From Plantago major (Eukaryota > Streptophyta > Magnoliopsida > Lamiales > Plantaginaceae), in assembly GCA_026545765.1 (NCBI GenBank), contig CM048839.1, forward strand, positions 48,096,677 to 48,160,676: a stretch of 64,000 nucleotides of DNA. Direction: 5' to 3'. Of this stretch, positions 1 through 9,948 are shown in pieces. Positions within the stretch are counted from its first letter, which is position 1. Each line of letters starts with the position of its first letter. Position numbers and translations under genes: made by a program. Under the pieces are notes generated by a model. It was not told the origin of the DNA and did not search any database. It worked only from the letters and a program-made list of their open reading frames with translations.

Positions 1-19
1 TGATACAAACTACCAGCCT

Positions 20-1840
20 AGCTATCTTTACTAAAATCAAAAGGTAAAGTAGCATAGCCATTTGTATTAGCATGGAAATTGTGTCAAAGTTGGTGCGCGA
101 GCCATTGTCTTCTCGTCATGTGAACAATTTCGTTTCCCTGAAGGTGGCCAAAGTATGCTGTAAATCATCATAAATGACTCCATTGCAAGAACGAGGTTGT
201 TTGTGGTCTTTCAACTACTTAATTACTTGCAAAGAGCCGCCTTCAACGATGATTATTCAAAATCCATTTCTTTGGCCATAGAGATGGCTTACGTAGCTGC
301 ATAAAGTTCAAAAGATTCGACATTCAGCACAGTCAGCAGCTTTTTGCAGCTCCATACCAACACAAAACCAGTATGGTCATGAGCTACAACAACTATACCA
401 CCTGGGCCCCCAGGTTTTGGCACTGTTGCGTCGAAATTGACTTTTATCCAACCTACCGGAGGAGCAGTCCAAGGCCCTTCAACAGTTTCCGGGTTCATGA
501 TTGGTGTCAACTGGTTGGTACATATTAGACTTGACAAAATATGAGTATTGCTCCACATGATCAAAGGTTTTCACATGTGAGAATTTGCGTTGGTCATGCA
601 GATGCTTATTCTGACCATACCATATACTCCAACATGAAATATCAAATAAAGAAAATCCAGTCCTTAATCGGACTCCATTTACTAAATCCCAGGTTGTGGG
701 TGCTTCAAAGTAAATACTCGCAATGGAGAATCCAACAACACCCCAATATTGACGGGCAAAGTGACAATCTCGTAAAATTTGAATGATGGATTCATTATGC
801 AGGTTGCAAACCACACACAAATTTTCACTAAGTGGCGACCGAACAACTCACTATTAACAGGTAGGTTGTTATGCAAAACTCTCCACAAAAAATATTTCAC
901 CTTATTTGGAGTTTTTAGGTTCCGAACAAAGTTCCAATTACGATGTACCTGATGAGAAGGAGCGTCGATTGTATTAGAGGCCTGTTGTTGCTTAGGTTCA
1001 TGGCTGGGTGATAAGCCGAACGAACAGTATATCAACCATGTTTTGTGTGTCGCACCTTAGTATCAGGAGTTTCTTTGCTAGCAAGAGGAATTTTCGAATT
1101 TCCTCGACATCATCCTGCCAAAACAAAACGTTAAGGATCAATAGATCCCATTCATTAAGAGAGGGGTAAATTAAGAAATAAATACTTAAGGGTCCTTCAT
1201 GTCCAAGATCCGGGGCTTTTGGTTTAAAAGAGTCATACCCCGGAATCAACTTGTCTTGCCAAATGTCAATACTTTCACCATTATCAACCCGTCAACAAAT
1301 CACTGCTTTTACCAAATCCATATCCGCACAAATACTTTTCCACGTAAACGAGGAATTAGGCTTAGGGACAATGTTAAGCACATAAGTGGTAGGAAATATT
1401 TTGCCATAAAGATACGGATTAAAAAAGGATTCTCTTTACCCTCTTCACCCCACCACTAATTAGATATCAAAGATTCAAGGTCACGAAGAAGGTAATCAGG
1501 TAATTTAAAGCAACTCATCACATAACTAGGGATAGCTTGTAAACAGTTTTAATAAGCTCTTCTTTCCAGTTGTTGACAAAAAAAAAATCCATTAAAAGAA
1601 TTAGCTTTGCTCCGCATTTTGTCCCTTAGCCACCCAAAGACCTCTTTTTTATTCTTACCCATAGTAGTTGGAAGATCCAAATACTTTTCATGCTTATCAA
1701 CGACCTGGACATCTAAGACAGTTTAGATACATTGCTTGAGATCCTCACTCGCATTTCTACTAAAAACAATAGTGGACTCATCTAAGTTAACCACTTGACC
1801 TGAACCAAGGCTATAAACATACAAAATATTCATAACAACA
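20..1840 (-). pseudogene. LINE (L1-like) retrotransposon remnant
   Basis: This is the 3' half of a plant non-LTR retrotransposon read on the minus strand, broken by stops and frameshifts. From high to low coordinate there are reverse-transcriptase C-terminal pieces (about 1830-1500), a spacer with the LINE-typical phrase LIPGYDSF (near 1240), a zf-RVT zinc-binding segment (NKVKYFLWRVLHNNLPV, about 900) and an RNase H domain beginning GWIKVNFDATVPKPGG (about 440). The remaining RNase H tail runs toward position 20 in other frames. No poly(A) tail or target duplication is visible, so the element is either old or runs past the window edge. It cannot code for an active enzyme. Confidence 0.85.
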
Positions 1841-2254
1841 AGGGAAAATTACACATACCCCCTCTCCCCTCCATAGATATGTGATGCCCTTCTCACATCT
1901 GGCTACCACTCAGATCAACAATTACATTCAGGTCCTTTAAGTAGTTTTTATGTTGATCAACTTAAAGCTTATAATTGATTATTGACAAACCAAACATAGC
2001 CTTAGCAATTATTTCTAAATATTACCATTTTTAATTAAAGTAAAAAGAAATAAAAACACATTTTGTAAAAATACTTAATTCCTCATTCCTCAATTATTTA
2101 CCTGAAGCTTATTTGAGTGGTTAGCACCTTTGTTTTTATTTCCTCTGTATGGAGAATGCGAAAGCTTCTTTTCTTTTGATTACTCATTATCATCAGAAAT
2201 CGCGTATACAATTTGTATGTATAGTTATGCTTTAATAAAATTGATTGTGTAGTT
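1841..2254. other. Intergenic DNA with a possible MULE-like terminus
   Basis: No gene is seen. Position 1846 begins GGGAAAATTACACATACCCC, followed about 75 bases later by ATTACATTCAGGTCC. Both resemble the terminal and subterminal sequence of the Mutator-like element at 29643-35198 (GGGCAAATTATATATGGACC and ATTACATATAGGTCC). This may be a solitary end of a related element. No partner end or target duplication was found. The rest is AT-rich and featureless. Confidence 0.3.
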
Positions 2255-2400
2255 CACTACAAGAAAACCCGTAATTAGGGACGGATATTAGCGATGGATA
2301 TCCGTCGCTAATTAGCGACTGATCGGTCTCATTTAGAGACAGATTGTAGCAAATTATAAATGCTTCAGCGATGAAAGCTTCGTCCGCCATTGATAACGAC
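2255..2400 (+). mobile_element. CACTA (En/Spm-like) transposon terminus
   Basis: Position 2255 starts CACTACAAGAAAA, the canonical terminal inverted repeat of plant CACTA elements. It is followed at once by typical subterminal repeats: TAGCGATGGATATCCGTCGC contains two inverted copies of the GCGAYGGAT motif, and TTAGCGACTG follows. The opposite terminus (TTTTCTTGTAGTG) was not found downstream, so this looks like a one-ended fragment, perhaps cut by later rearrangement. The following 600 bases show no transposase. Confidence 0.7.
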
Positions 2401-3069
2401 CATGAAAGCTTCGAAGCTTTCCTCTATGCTTTTGAACCAAGCAAATGATGATGATCATGGATTTTCATGGTCCTATTTGTCACGATATACGTAGAAGACC
2501 CATAAATTCTGAATTGTGTTTTGAATTGGGTTCTTTGGAAGACCCATAAATTTCGAATTTGAAGATCTAAAATTAGAACCTTATTTCAATCAATTAATTG
2601 CTATTTCGGTCGATTATATGTTGGTGATGAGTGGGATTTGATCTTGCTTGAGTTTGGTTAATGATTGAGACCGAATTCGAAAAAACAGGGACTGAATTGA
2701 ATGTTTTAGAAACTTGACCCTTGCTTTTGAGAATTAGGGTTGTACCAGGGATTAGGCTTGCAAATTGATTTTGCTGGGGGACTTATGATTTCTTTCAATT
2801 TGGCCCAAAAATAGTTTTTAATTTTGAGATTAAGTCCAGTTTTTTTTGAAAATTATATTTAAATTCTGAAACTTTTATTATTTATTTTTTATAAATTTTA
2901 TTATTTTTAGAGTAAGTATTTAGTTTTAAGGAATGGAAAGAAAAAATTTAGAAACTTAAGGGACTATCTTTTGAGAAATTAATTTTGTTAAGGGATTTTG
3001 AGTTATAAATATGTTGTTGGCCATTTCCAAAAGATGATAATTGAAGAGGGGCAAAAATGGATTTTTCAG
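2401..3069. other. Unassigned AT-rich stretch
   Basis: No coding region is recognised. The stretch lies between the CACTA terminus and the hAT transposase remnant and may be interior sequence of either. It contains short palindromes (GAAAGCTTCGAAGCTTTC near 2404) and oligo-A/T runs. Confidence 0.4.
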
Positions 3070-4560
3070 GTTTAAATTCATCAAAAGTCAAATTCGTGGA
3101 CTTGGATGTTATTGTTGATCTGATTGGTACCCATCTTCAACATTTGAATCTAACAGGGTTATGATATAAGAGGACAAGGCTATGATAATGGTTCTAACAT
3201 GAAAGGGAAACATCAAGGAGTACAAAGTAAACTTTTAAAAATAAATCCTAGAGCATTTTATACTCCATGTGATTGCCATAGCCTAAACTTGATATTGTGT
3301 GACATGGCCAATACTTGTGTCAAGGCTAAAAGTTTTTTTGGAGTTGTACAACGTATATATATATACACCATATTTTCAAGATCAACAAAGAGGTGGCAAA
3401 TTTTAAAGGATAATGTGAAATGGTTGAATCCGAAACCTTTGCCGTGTACTCGTTGGGAAAGTCGCGTTGATAGTGTGAAAGCTATAAGATTTCAAATAAA
3501 AGACTTTAAAAATGCTTTAACTGAAATTTCTAAAGTTGATCTTGACCCTAAGATAAAAAGTGAAGCTAATTCTTTGGTAACTCATGAACTTGATAAATTT
3601 GAATTTTTGCTGCCTCTCTAGTTATTTGGTTTGATGTATTATCCCGTGTGAATGTTGTTAGCAAACAATTGCAAGCTAAGGATATGCAAATTGATGTTGC
3701 AATAAGAGAGATAAAAACTTTGATTGAATTTTTTAAAGATTATAGAGAAAATGGTTTTCCTAAAACCTTGGAAATGGCGAAGGAATTATCTATAGAATTG
3801 AATGTTGATCCTAATTTTTCTCAAAGACGTGAAATTCGAAGAAAGGGCAATTCGGTGAGAACCAAAATGATGATGTATCACATCTATCTGAAGCGGAATC
3901 ATTTAGAGTTGATTATTTCTTATACATTATTGATCAAGCAATTTCTTCCTTTAAAACAAGGTTTGAACAATATCAAGAATATAATAATCTATTTGGATTC
4001 ATGTTTAGATTTGAAAAATTACATTCTTTGGATGATCTAACTTTGAGAACTTCCTGTATTAATCTTGAAAATGCACTTGAGAAAAATGGTCAATCTGATA
4101 TTGGTGGAAATTCTTTGTTCATAGAATTGAAACTTGTTAGAGAGTTCATGCCTAATGGGAAGATGAGTGCTATTGAAATTTTGAGATACATAAAAGATGT
4201 TGGTTGTTTTCCTAATGCATTGATTGCTTATAGGATTTTGTTGACAATCCCTGTTATAGTTGCATCTGCTGAAAGAAGTTTTTTGGTGAAATCATATTTA
4301 CGCTCTACAATGTCACAAGAACGACTCAATGGCCTAGCAATGATAGCAATTGAGAATGATATGGCGGATAAAGTTAATTATGATGAGTTAATTGATGATT
4401 TTGCTTCAATGAACGCTAGAAGAGTCGCACTTTTCAAGTAATTTTATTTTGGTTATTTGTAATAAAGAAACCCTTGTAATGGTGTATTAGACGAAAATTT
4501 CAATGAATAAAATATTTTTTTCCTATTTTATTATTACTTCGGGCCTCAATTAAAATTTCG
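3070..4560 (+). pseudogene. hAT transposase remnant (TTF/zf-MYM-like lineage)
   Basis: Broken transposase of the plant hAT superfamily. The RNase-H-like catalytic segment appears as DIRGQGYDNGSNMKGKHQGV (about 3160-3225), followed by the conserved CDCHSLNL (about 3268-3290) and PCTRWESRVDSVKAIRF (about 3440). The C-terminal hAT dimerisation domain reads IPVIVASAERSFLVKSYLRS (about 4250-4310). The frame shifts near 3620-3640 and near 4000, so no intact protein is possible. The N-terminal zinc finger is absent or unrecognisable. The 3' flank (about 4540) has the phrase GGGCCTCAATTAAAATTTCG, which looks like the tail of the element. Terminal inverted repeats were not identified. Confidence 0.8.
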
Positions 4561-4872
4561 AATAGGGTCCCAAAATTATAAGTGAATCCCATATGATAAT
4601 AAGTGAATCTACTCCAATTTAATAGGTGATCCACCCACTTTATTTGTAAACCCAATTTAATTATTGAAGCTCCTTTGCAAAATTAGTGAGTGAATCAATT
4701 AAAAAAAATTGTGAAATTATTGAATATGCCTAGTTGCATGTTAAATATTTTTTTAGTCCCTGTTATGTTCAAACTCTGTAAAACTCACATGGTTAACACT
4801 GTAATGGACTCGACTTTTGTCAGTTTTGTTTTGATTAATTTCTTCATCTATTTCATCGATCTGACTTCTGAG
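4561..4872. other. Intergenic stretch, no feature
   Basis: AT-rich sequence between the hAT remnant and the LINE tail. Nothing coding or structured is recognised. Confidence 0.4.
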
Positions 4873-5070
4873 TTTTTTTTTTTCTTTTTTTTTTGGAAAT
4901 TTAAATATGCATTAAACTCAAACGCAGGTTACAACTTAGACAATTTCCCTACAAAATGAGGAGTGGCCGTTTGCCTATCTTTAGATACAACATGGTACAA
5001 CCAACTAGGCAAACTGCTCCAAACAACCATATTCATAACATTAGTACAATATCTATTCTCCAACACAAAA
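4873..5070 (-). mobile_element. 3' end of a 5'-truncated LINE, minus strand
   Basis: A T-rich run at 4873-4894 is followed by sequence whose reverse complement reads TTTAATGCATATTTAAATTTCC then A-rich tail. This is the usual 3' end of plant L1-like elements. Nearby phrases such as TTTGTAGGGAAATTGTC on the reverse strand fit LINE coding or untranslated remnants. The 5' break is not sharply defined and no target duplication was confirmed. Confidence 0.5.
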
Positions 5071-5601
5071 TCATTCATGTTAATCTGAGTTATGTTGTTT
5101 GTTGAAGTTGCACTGCATCAAAATGCAATAACATGGATGCTCATAAAATATAGAAGTAATATGCAATTCTCCCATTAATCAAGAAACCGAGTTAGGCTAA
5201 TTTTGTCTTTCTCAGTGGACTATGTATCCTAAACAAATTGCCAAAACCAGACTCACACTTATGACCAATAGAAGTATACAACACACAACAGCACACGCGC
5301 AATGAATCGTTCCAAAATCAACTCAAAAACTTGAACAAAACAAAACACAAACCCTCTTTTCCTTGTCCGAACACTAGTTGATTATTCCACATTCTTCTCA
5401 TTTCACCTCCTTCCTTCTTCTCCATTTCCATTTCTCTCCACCGACACCATTTCTCCTCTAAAACCCTTTCAATCTCCTAAACATTCCATTTCCCTCAACA
5501 CCCATTTCCCCAATTTCACCATTTCCAATTCCAACCAACATACAATCCAAACAGAACAGAAAAATCCAATCTTTGCAGCTTCCAGGATCCGATAATCGAC
5601 C
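5071..5601 (+). promoter_or_regulatory. Upstream region and probable 5' leader of the XXT gene
   Basis: There is no ORF here. From about 5340 the plus strand becomes pyrimidine-rich (TTTCTCTCC, CTTCCTTCTTCTCC), typical of plant 5' untranslated leaders, and runs into the xyloglucan xylosyltransferase start at 5602. No confident TATA box was placed. The assignment rests on composition and position only. Confidence 0.4.
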
Positions 5602-6990
5602 ATGTTGGATCGGGTCCTCAACCCGCGTCAAGTCCGGAAGGTCCAACGCTTCATTCGCAACGGTAAGATCACCTTCTTCTGCCTCTTCCTTACCGTCATC
5701 GTCCTCCGTGGAAATCTCGGTGCCGGAAAATTCGGCACGCCGGAGAAGGACCTGGATGATCTCCGTGGTACCTTCTCCTACATTCGCAAGCGCTCCGAGC
5801 CTCGTCGGGTACTCGAGGAAGCTCGCCCGCTCATGAAATCGGATAGTGGTAGTGGTAGTGGTAGTAGTAATAGTAACAATTATGCTGAATTTGATTTCAG
5901 TAAGCTTCTCAGAGATGAGGATGATGGTGTTCCTGAATTCACAAGGGATCCTTCTGAGCCTTATACTTTAGGCCCGAGGATTTCTGATTGGGATAAGCAA
6001 AGAGTGGACTGGTTGAGGAAGAATCGGAATTTCCCTAATTTTATTGCTCCTAAGAAGCCTAGGGTTTTGTTGGTGACTGGGTCGTCGCCGAAGCCGTGTG
6101 AGAATCCGGTGGGGGATCATTACTTGTTGAAGGCGATTAAGAATAAGATTGATTATTGTAGGCTTCATGGTATTGAAGTTTTTTATAATATGGCGTTGTT
6201 GGATGCGGAGATGGCGGGGTTTTGGGCGAAGTTGCCGTTGATTAGGAAGTTGTTGTTGTCGCATCCGGAGGTGGAGTTCTTGTGGTGGATGGATAGTGAT
6301 GCCATGTTTACGGATATGGCGTTTGAGGTGCCGTGGGAGAGGTATAAGGATCATAACCTTGTGATGCACGGTTGGGACGAGATGGTTTATGGTGAGAAGA
6401 ATTGGATTGGGTTGAACACGGGGAGTTTCTTGTTGAGGAATTGTCAGTGGTCGTTGGATATTTTGGATACGTGGGCGCCTATGGGGCCGAAAGGGAAGAT
6501 TAGGGAAGATGCGGGGAAGGTTTTGACTAAGGAGTTGAAGAACCGGCCTGTTTTCGAGGCGGATGATCAGTCCGCTATGGTGTATATATTGGCTACACAG
6601 AAGGAGAAGTGGGCTGAGAAGGTTTATCTTGAGAATTCTTATTATTTGCATGGTTATTGGGGGATCTTGGTGGATAGATATGAAGAGATGATTGAGAGTT
6701 ACCATCCTGGGCTAGGTGATCACCGCTGGCCGCTCGTGACTCACTTTGTGGGTTGCAAGCCGTGTGGCAAGTTTGGGGATTATCCGGTAGAGAGGTGCTT
6801 GAAACAGATGGACCGAGCATTCAACTTTGGGGACAATCAAATTCTGGAGATGTATGGATTTACTCACAGGTCTCTTTCAAGTAGGAGAGTGAAGAGAACA
6901 AGGAACGAGACAGACAATCCTCTTGAAGTGAGGGACGAGCATGGGTTACTTCATCCAGCTTTCAAAGCCGTGAAGGTATTGGCTTCTTGA
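5602..6990 (+). CDS. Xyloglucan 6-xylosyltransferase (GT34, XXT1/XXT2 type)
   Basis: Predicted Golgi type II membrane enzyme that transfers xylose from UDP-xylose to the glucan backbone of xyloglucan in primary wall synthesis. The intronless ORF gives 462 residues, matching the XXT1/XXT2 length of about 460. A short basic cytosolic tail is followed by a membrane anchor (about residues 23-35, ITFFCLFLTVIVL) and a stem with the clade phrase GAGKFGTPEKDLDDLR. The stem contains a Ser/Gly/Asn-rich stretch (about 80-93) encoded by an AGTGGT microsatellite. The GT34 catalytic domain follows, with the DxD-type metal/nucleotide-sugar motif at D231-S232-D233 in FLWWMDSDAMF, then GLNTGSFLLRN, EADDQSAMVY and HFVGCKPCG near the C-terminus. 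The ATG has good context (ACCATGTTGG). XXT1/2 identity follows from the N-terminal phrase and from being intronless; XXT1 and XXT2 cannot be told apart here. Confidence 0.95.
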   Translation: MLDRVLNPRQVRKVQRFIRNGKITFFCLFLTVIVLRGNLGAGKFGTPEKDLDDLRGTFSYIRKRSEPRRVLEEARPLMKSDSGSGSGSSNSNNYAEFDFSKLLRDEDDGVPEFTRDPSEPYTLGPRISDWDKQRVDWLRKNRNFPNFIAPKKPRVLLVTGSSPKPCENPVGDHYLLKAIKNKIDYCRLHGIEVFYNMALLDAEMAGFWAKLPLIRKLLLSHPEVEFLWWMDSDAMFTDMAFEVPWERYKDHNLVMHGWDEMVYGEKNWIGLNTGSFLLRNCQWSLDILDTWAPMGPKGKIREDAGKVLTKELKNRPVFEADDQSAMVYILATQKEKWAEKVYLENSYYLHGYWGILVDRYEEMIESYHPGLGDHRWPLVTHFVGCKPCGKFGDYPVERCLKQMDRAFNFGDNQILEMYGFTHRSLSSRRVKRTRNETDNPLEVRDEHGLLHPAFKAVKVLAS

Positions 6991-7979
6991 ACACTCAGTA
7001 GAAGGATTGGGTTGGAATATAATGTCCAGGATGCTCCTTTGATACTGCATAATTTTTTGTTTTGGGGTTATAAATTATAATACATGTTTTGTATCTTGTT
7101 GTTGATCACATGATCTTTAGGCCTGGTTACATGTATTCCTTCATTTATGACATTTATGTCAAACACTGCAACATGATATTTCACATAACTTTGAGCTAGT
7201 TACTGTGATCTCCTTGTTTCAACCACTTGTCCTGTGACATGGCTTGTTGTGTCGCTTTATAAATCTAAAAGTGATAAATGATACTTTGAATCTTATCGGT
7301 TGCAAACGGATCTCTCAGTTTGCTTGACTCCACATATAGATGTTTTTGATTTTGTAGGTGAGGTACGTTAATGCTAGCAGTTTCTCACTTTTTCCGTATA
7401 TGTGAGTAATATGCCTCATGTAAATGTGAAACTCGTTTGTAAGATCTTACATTCTTCCAATGTGATATCCTCAGACAAGTAGGGATGTTCTTGTTATGTC
7501 AGTACATTACTTGTCATCTGCCTGTCGGCATGTGTTCTCTGTGTACTTGAGATACAGTTTTACTTTTTGTATGCTTGTTGTCTTGTTAGCTCTCAATTCA
7601 TGCAGAAGTGAAGTATAATTAACGCATGTGCTTCTTTCTTATACCACAATTTTTTAAGTGAGATTTAGAATTTTAGATCATAATGAATCTTGATCGTATC
7701 TTGGTATGATCAGTGTAATCTTATAATGCGTGTTACCGTCATTAATTGCAATTTGTTATCTTATAATGCATGTTAACGTCATTTATTGCAATTCTTCTGG
7801 ACGTGGTTTGTATAATCTTGAGCAGCTAATGTAATCTCATTTTAAAGAGCTTGCCACGTAACATGGCTTATCCCGTTATATAGTAAATCTAACTGATATG
7901 TGATAGTTAATTGTCTTTGGTTCCAGTCTGATATTTATTCTTAATATTTACATGCAATCCCCTTGTCTAAACTATGTTA
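6991..7979 (+). other. 3' flank of XXT with a short tandem duplication
   Basis: This holds the presumed 3' untranslated region followed by intergenic DNA. No further gene is seen. Two adjacent copies of a roughly 43-base unit containing TTATCTTATAATGC..GTTA.CGTCATT.ATTGCAATT lie at about 7711-7796. Confidence 0.4.
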
Positions 7980-8238
7980 CTACACCCTCCGTATCAGACC
8001 AAGCGTTACATTTGACTTTTTAATAATTTTCGATGACAACTTTGACCACAAATCACTTCCAAGTTACATTGGATGATATATTTAATAAAATTATATTAGC
8101 GAAGGTTCATGAAGCGTACCTTCGTAAAATTTTGTTAAATATTTTTCCGGCATAATGTAAGAGTAATTTGTGGTCAAATTCGAACTCAAAAATTAATCAA
8201 AGTCAAATGTGGCATTTGGTCTGAGGCAGAGGGAGTAG
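7980..8238. mobile_element. Stowaway-like MITE
   Basis: Small non-autonomous element with terminal inverted repeats. The left end reads CTACACCCTCCGTATCAGAC and the right end, reverse complemented, reads CTACTCCCTCTGCCTCAGAC. Both continue into CATTTGACTTT. It is flanked by TA and the interior has no coding sequence. The ends belong to the CTCCCTCCGT group of Tc1/mariner-derived plant MITEs. Confidence 0.8.
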
Positions 8239-9890
8239 TAGTTTATTGTCATTCGTACTTGATGGTCATATCCGTAACTGAGATCAGATTATATTCCAAC
8301 GTCCCAACTTTTTTCATTTAACAGTTTCATTCTGTTAATTACAGAGTAACAAAGATCTTTACTGGATCTTTTGTTCGGAGCCTGTATGATACCCATTTCT
8401 TTTGCTTGTGTAGCCCCCCCCCCCCCCCCCCCCACCCTGAAAATAATTAGCACAAATGCTTGGTTGTAGCACTTATTTGTCACGCAAGATACTTCTAATT
8501 TCTGCTGGATTCGAGTAGTTGTCTTCTGTTTTTAATTGTAACTGTCTTGAATACCATCCTACTTTTTTCATTGTTATCTGTCTTGAATAAGCATGAAAAT
8601 AAAGTAAAAGACAGAACATACAATATGCTCGAGTTTTAATGGTTTTCCTTTTCAGAGAATAGAGTGCTAACTGCTATCACTTGTGAATACAATATGGATT
8701 AGATTAATGGTGAATTCAGCCTAGTCCAGTTTGAGTTGTGACTTGTGCTGTTCACCATGATCTAGCTGAATTCACGTGGTTAGTGTCAAGTTTGAGACAG
8801 TCGCATGCGAAAGTTATTGTTAGAGTCTTAATGGTTTTACTTTTTGTTTGATTATTGTAACACTTATGGACGACAGATGTAAGATCGAATAACAAGCACT
8901 GTCTAGTCTACTTCTGAGTTGTGATTGATGATGTCCTTTAATTGGAAGGCCTCCAGCCCTCCAGATTATTACGGATGGCTACAATAATTTTGTATTGACT
9001 ATGAGAGTTTCTGGGTTTGATATTTGTGGTTTCCAGCTTGCTGGTTGAATGGATATGCATTGGCAGTCCAATGTTCTGTTGCCGGAATTTGAATGTTTTG
9101 TATTGGTTTCTGGTAATAAGGCCAAATGTGTGAGTTGAATAGTAGTCTGCTAAGATGTAGCTGTCAATACTCAATGGTCAATGAAATGAAGTGTTAAGCC
9201 AGGCCTAGATTTCGCAATCAAGCAACTGATTATATACGTTTTTCTATAATTTGTGATGTCACTGACTTTGACATGCCATCATCCCATTTGAATCTTTTGC
9301 CGGTGCTGTATTATATGCAATTTTATAGGATTTTCCAGGTTGTGATTATTCTTGCTTATTATCAACTAGTGTCACCTTAATATAATATTTGTGTGATATG
9401 GTCTGAGAATTGGACATCATACTTGCAGTTTGTTAGATTGTGTGTGGTGTGGGTGGGGGTTGAGGGGGAGGATAATTTGAGGTTCGTTAGGGCTGAACTT
9501 TGGTATGCCCATGTGGGTTGAGCTAAGGACTTAAGTACGTTCTCTGTCGATTGAACAACTCAGACCTAAACGAACAGGATATGTATGTGTGTTCACGTAC
9601 ATCACGGACAAGGAGAAGCAGCCCTTTCCAAATGAGTAAAAGGGAAAAACAGAAACTCCACTGCCAACTTACTAAGCGTCACCACACTACCGAGCATGAG
9701 TTCTCTTTCTTTAAATGCACTTCTCTTCGAACTCACTATACGGACACTATGTATTCATGGGTTCGATAGATGTGATGCATGTTATGTTTCTGCATTTGTG
9801 ATTCGTAATCGGACTTGGAGGAAGAATATCTAGTCGCATGTTCTCATGGTTAACACCATGTGATTCATTTAGTGGATGTGGAGCAATGTT
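8239..9890. other. Intergenic region with a 20-base poly(C) tract
   Basis: No gene is supported; short ORFs here show no family resemblance. A run of 20 consecutive C lies at 8414-8433, bounded by TAG and ACCC. A purine-rich GTGGTGTGGGTGGGGG stretch occurs near 9445. Nothing else is recognised. Confidence 0.5.
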
Positions 9891-9948
9891 AAACGGAGCA
9901 TTCAATAGAACTCAATTCAGTTTGGCGGAGATAAATATCGGACGGTTT

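Noticed and set aside
5968-6705. A 245-codon ORF on the minus strand inside the XXT gene
   Set aside because: Shadow of the strongly conserved plus-strand GT34 coding sequence. Its translation is low-complexity (Ile/Leu/Arg/Pro/His-rich) and matches nothing.
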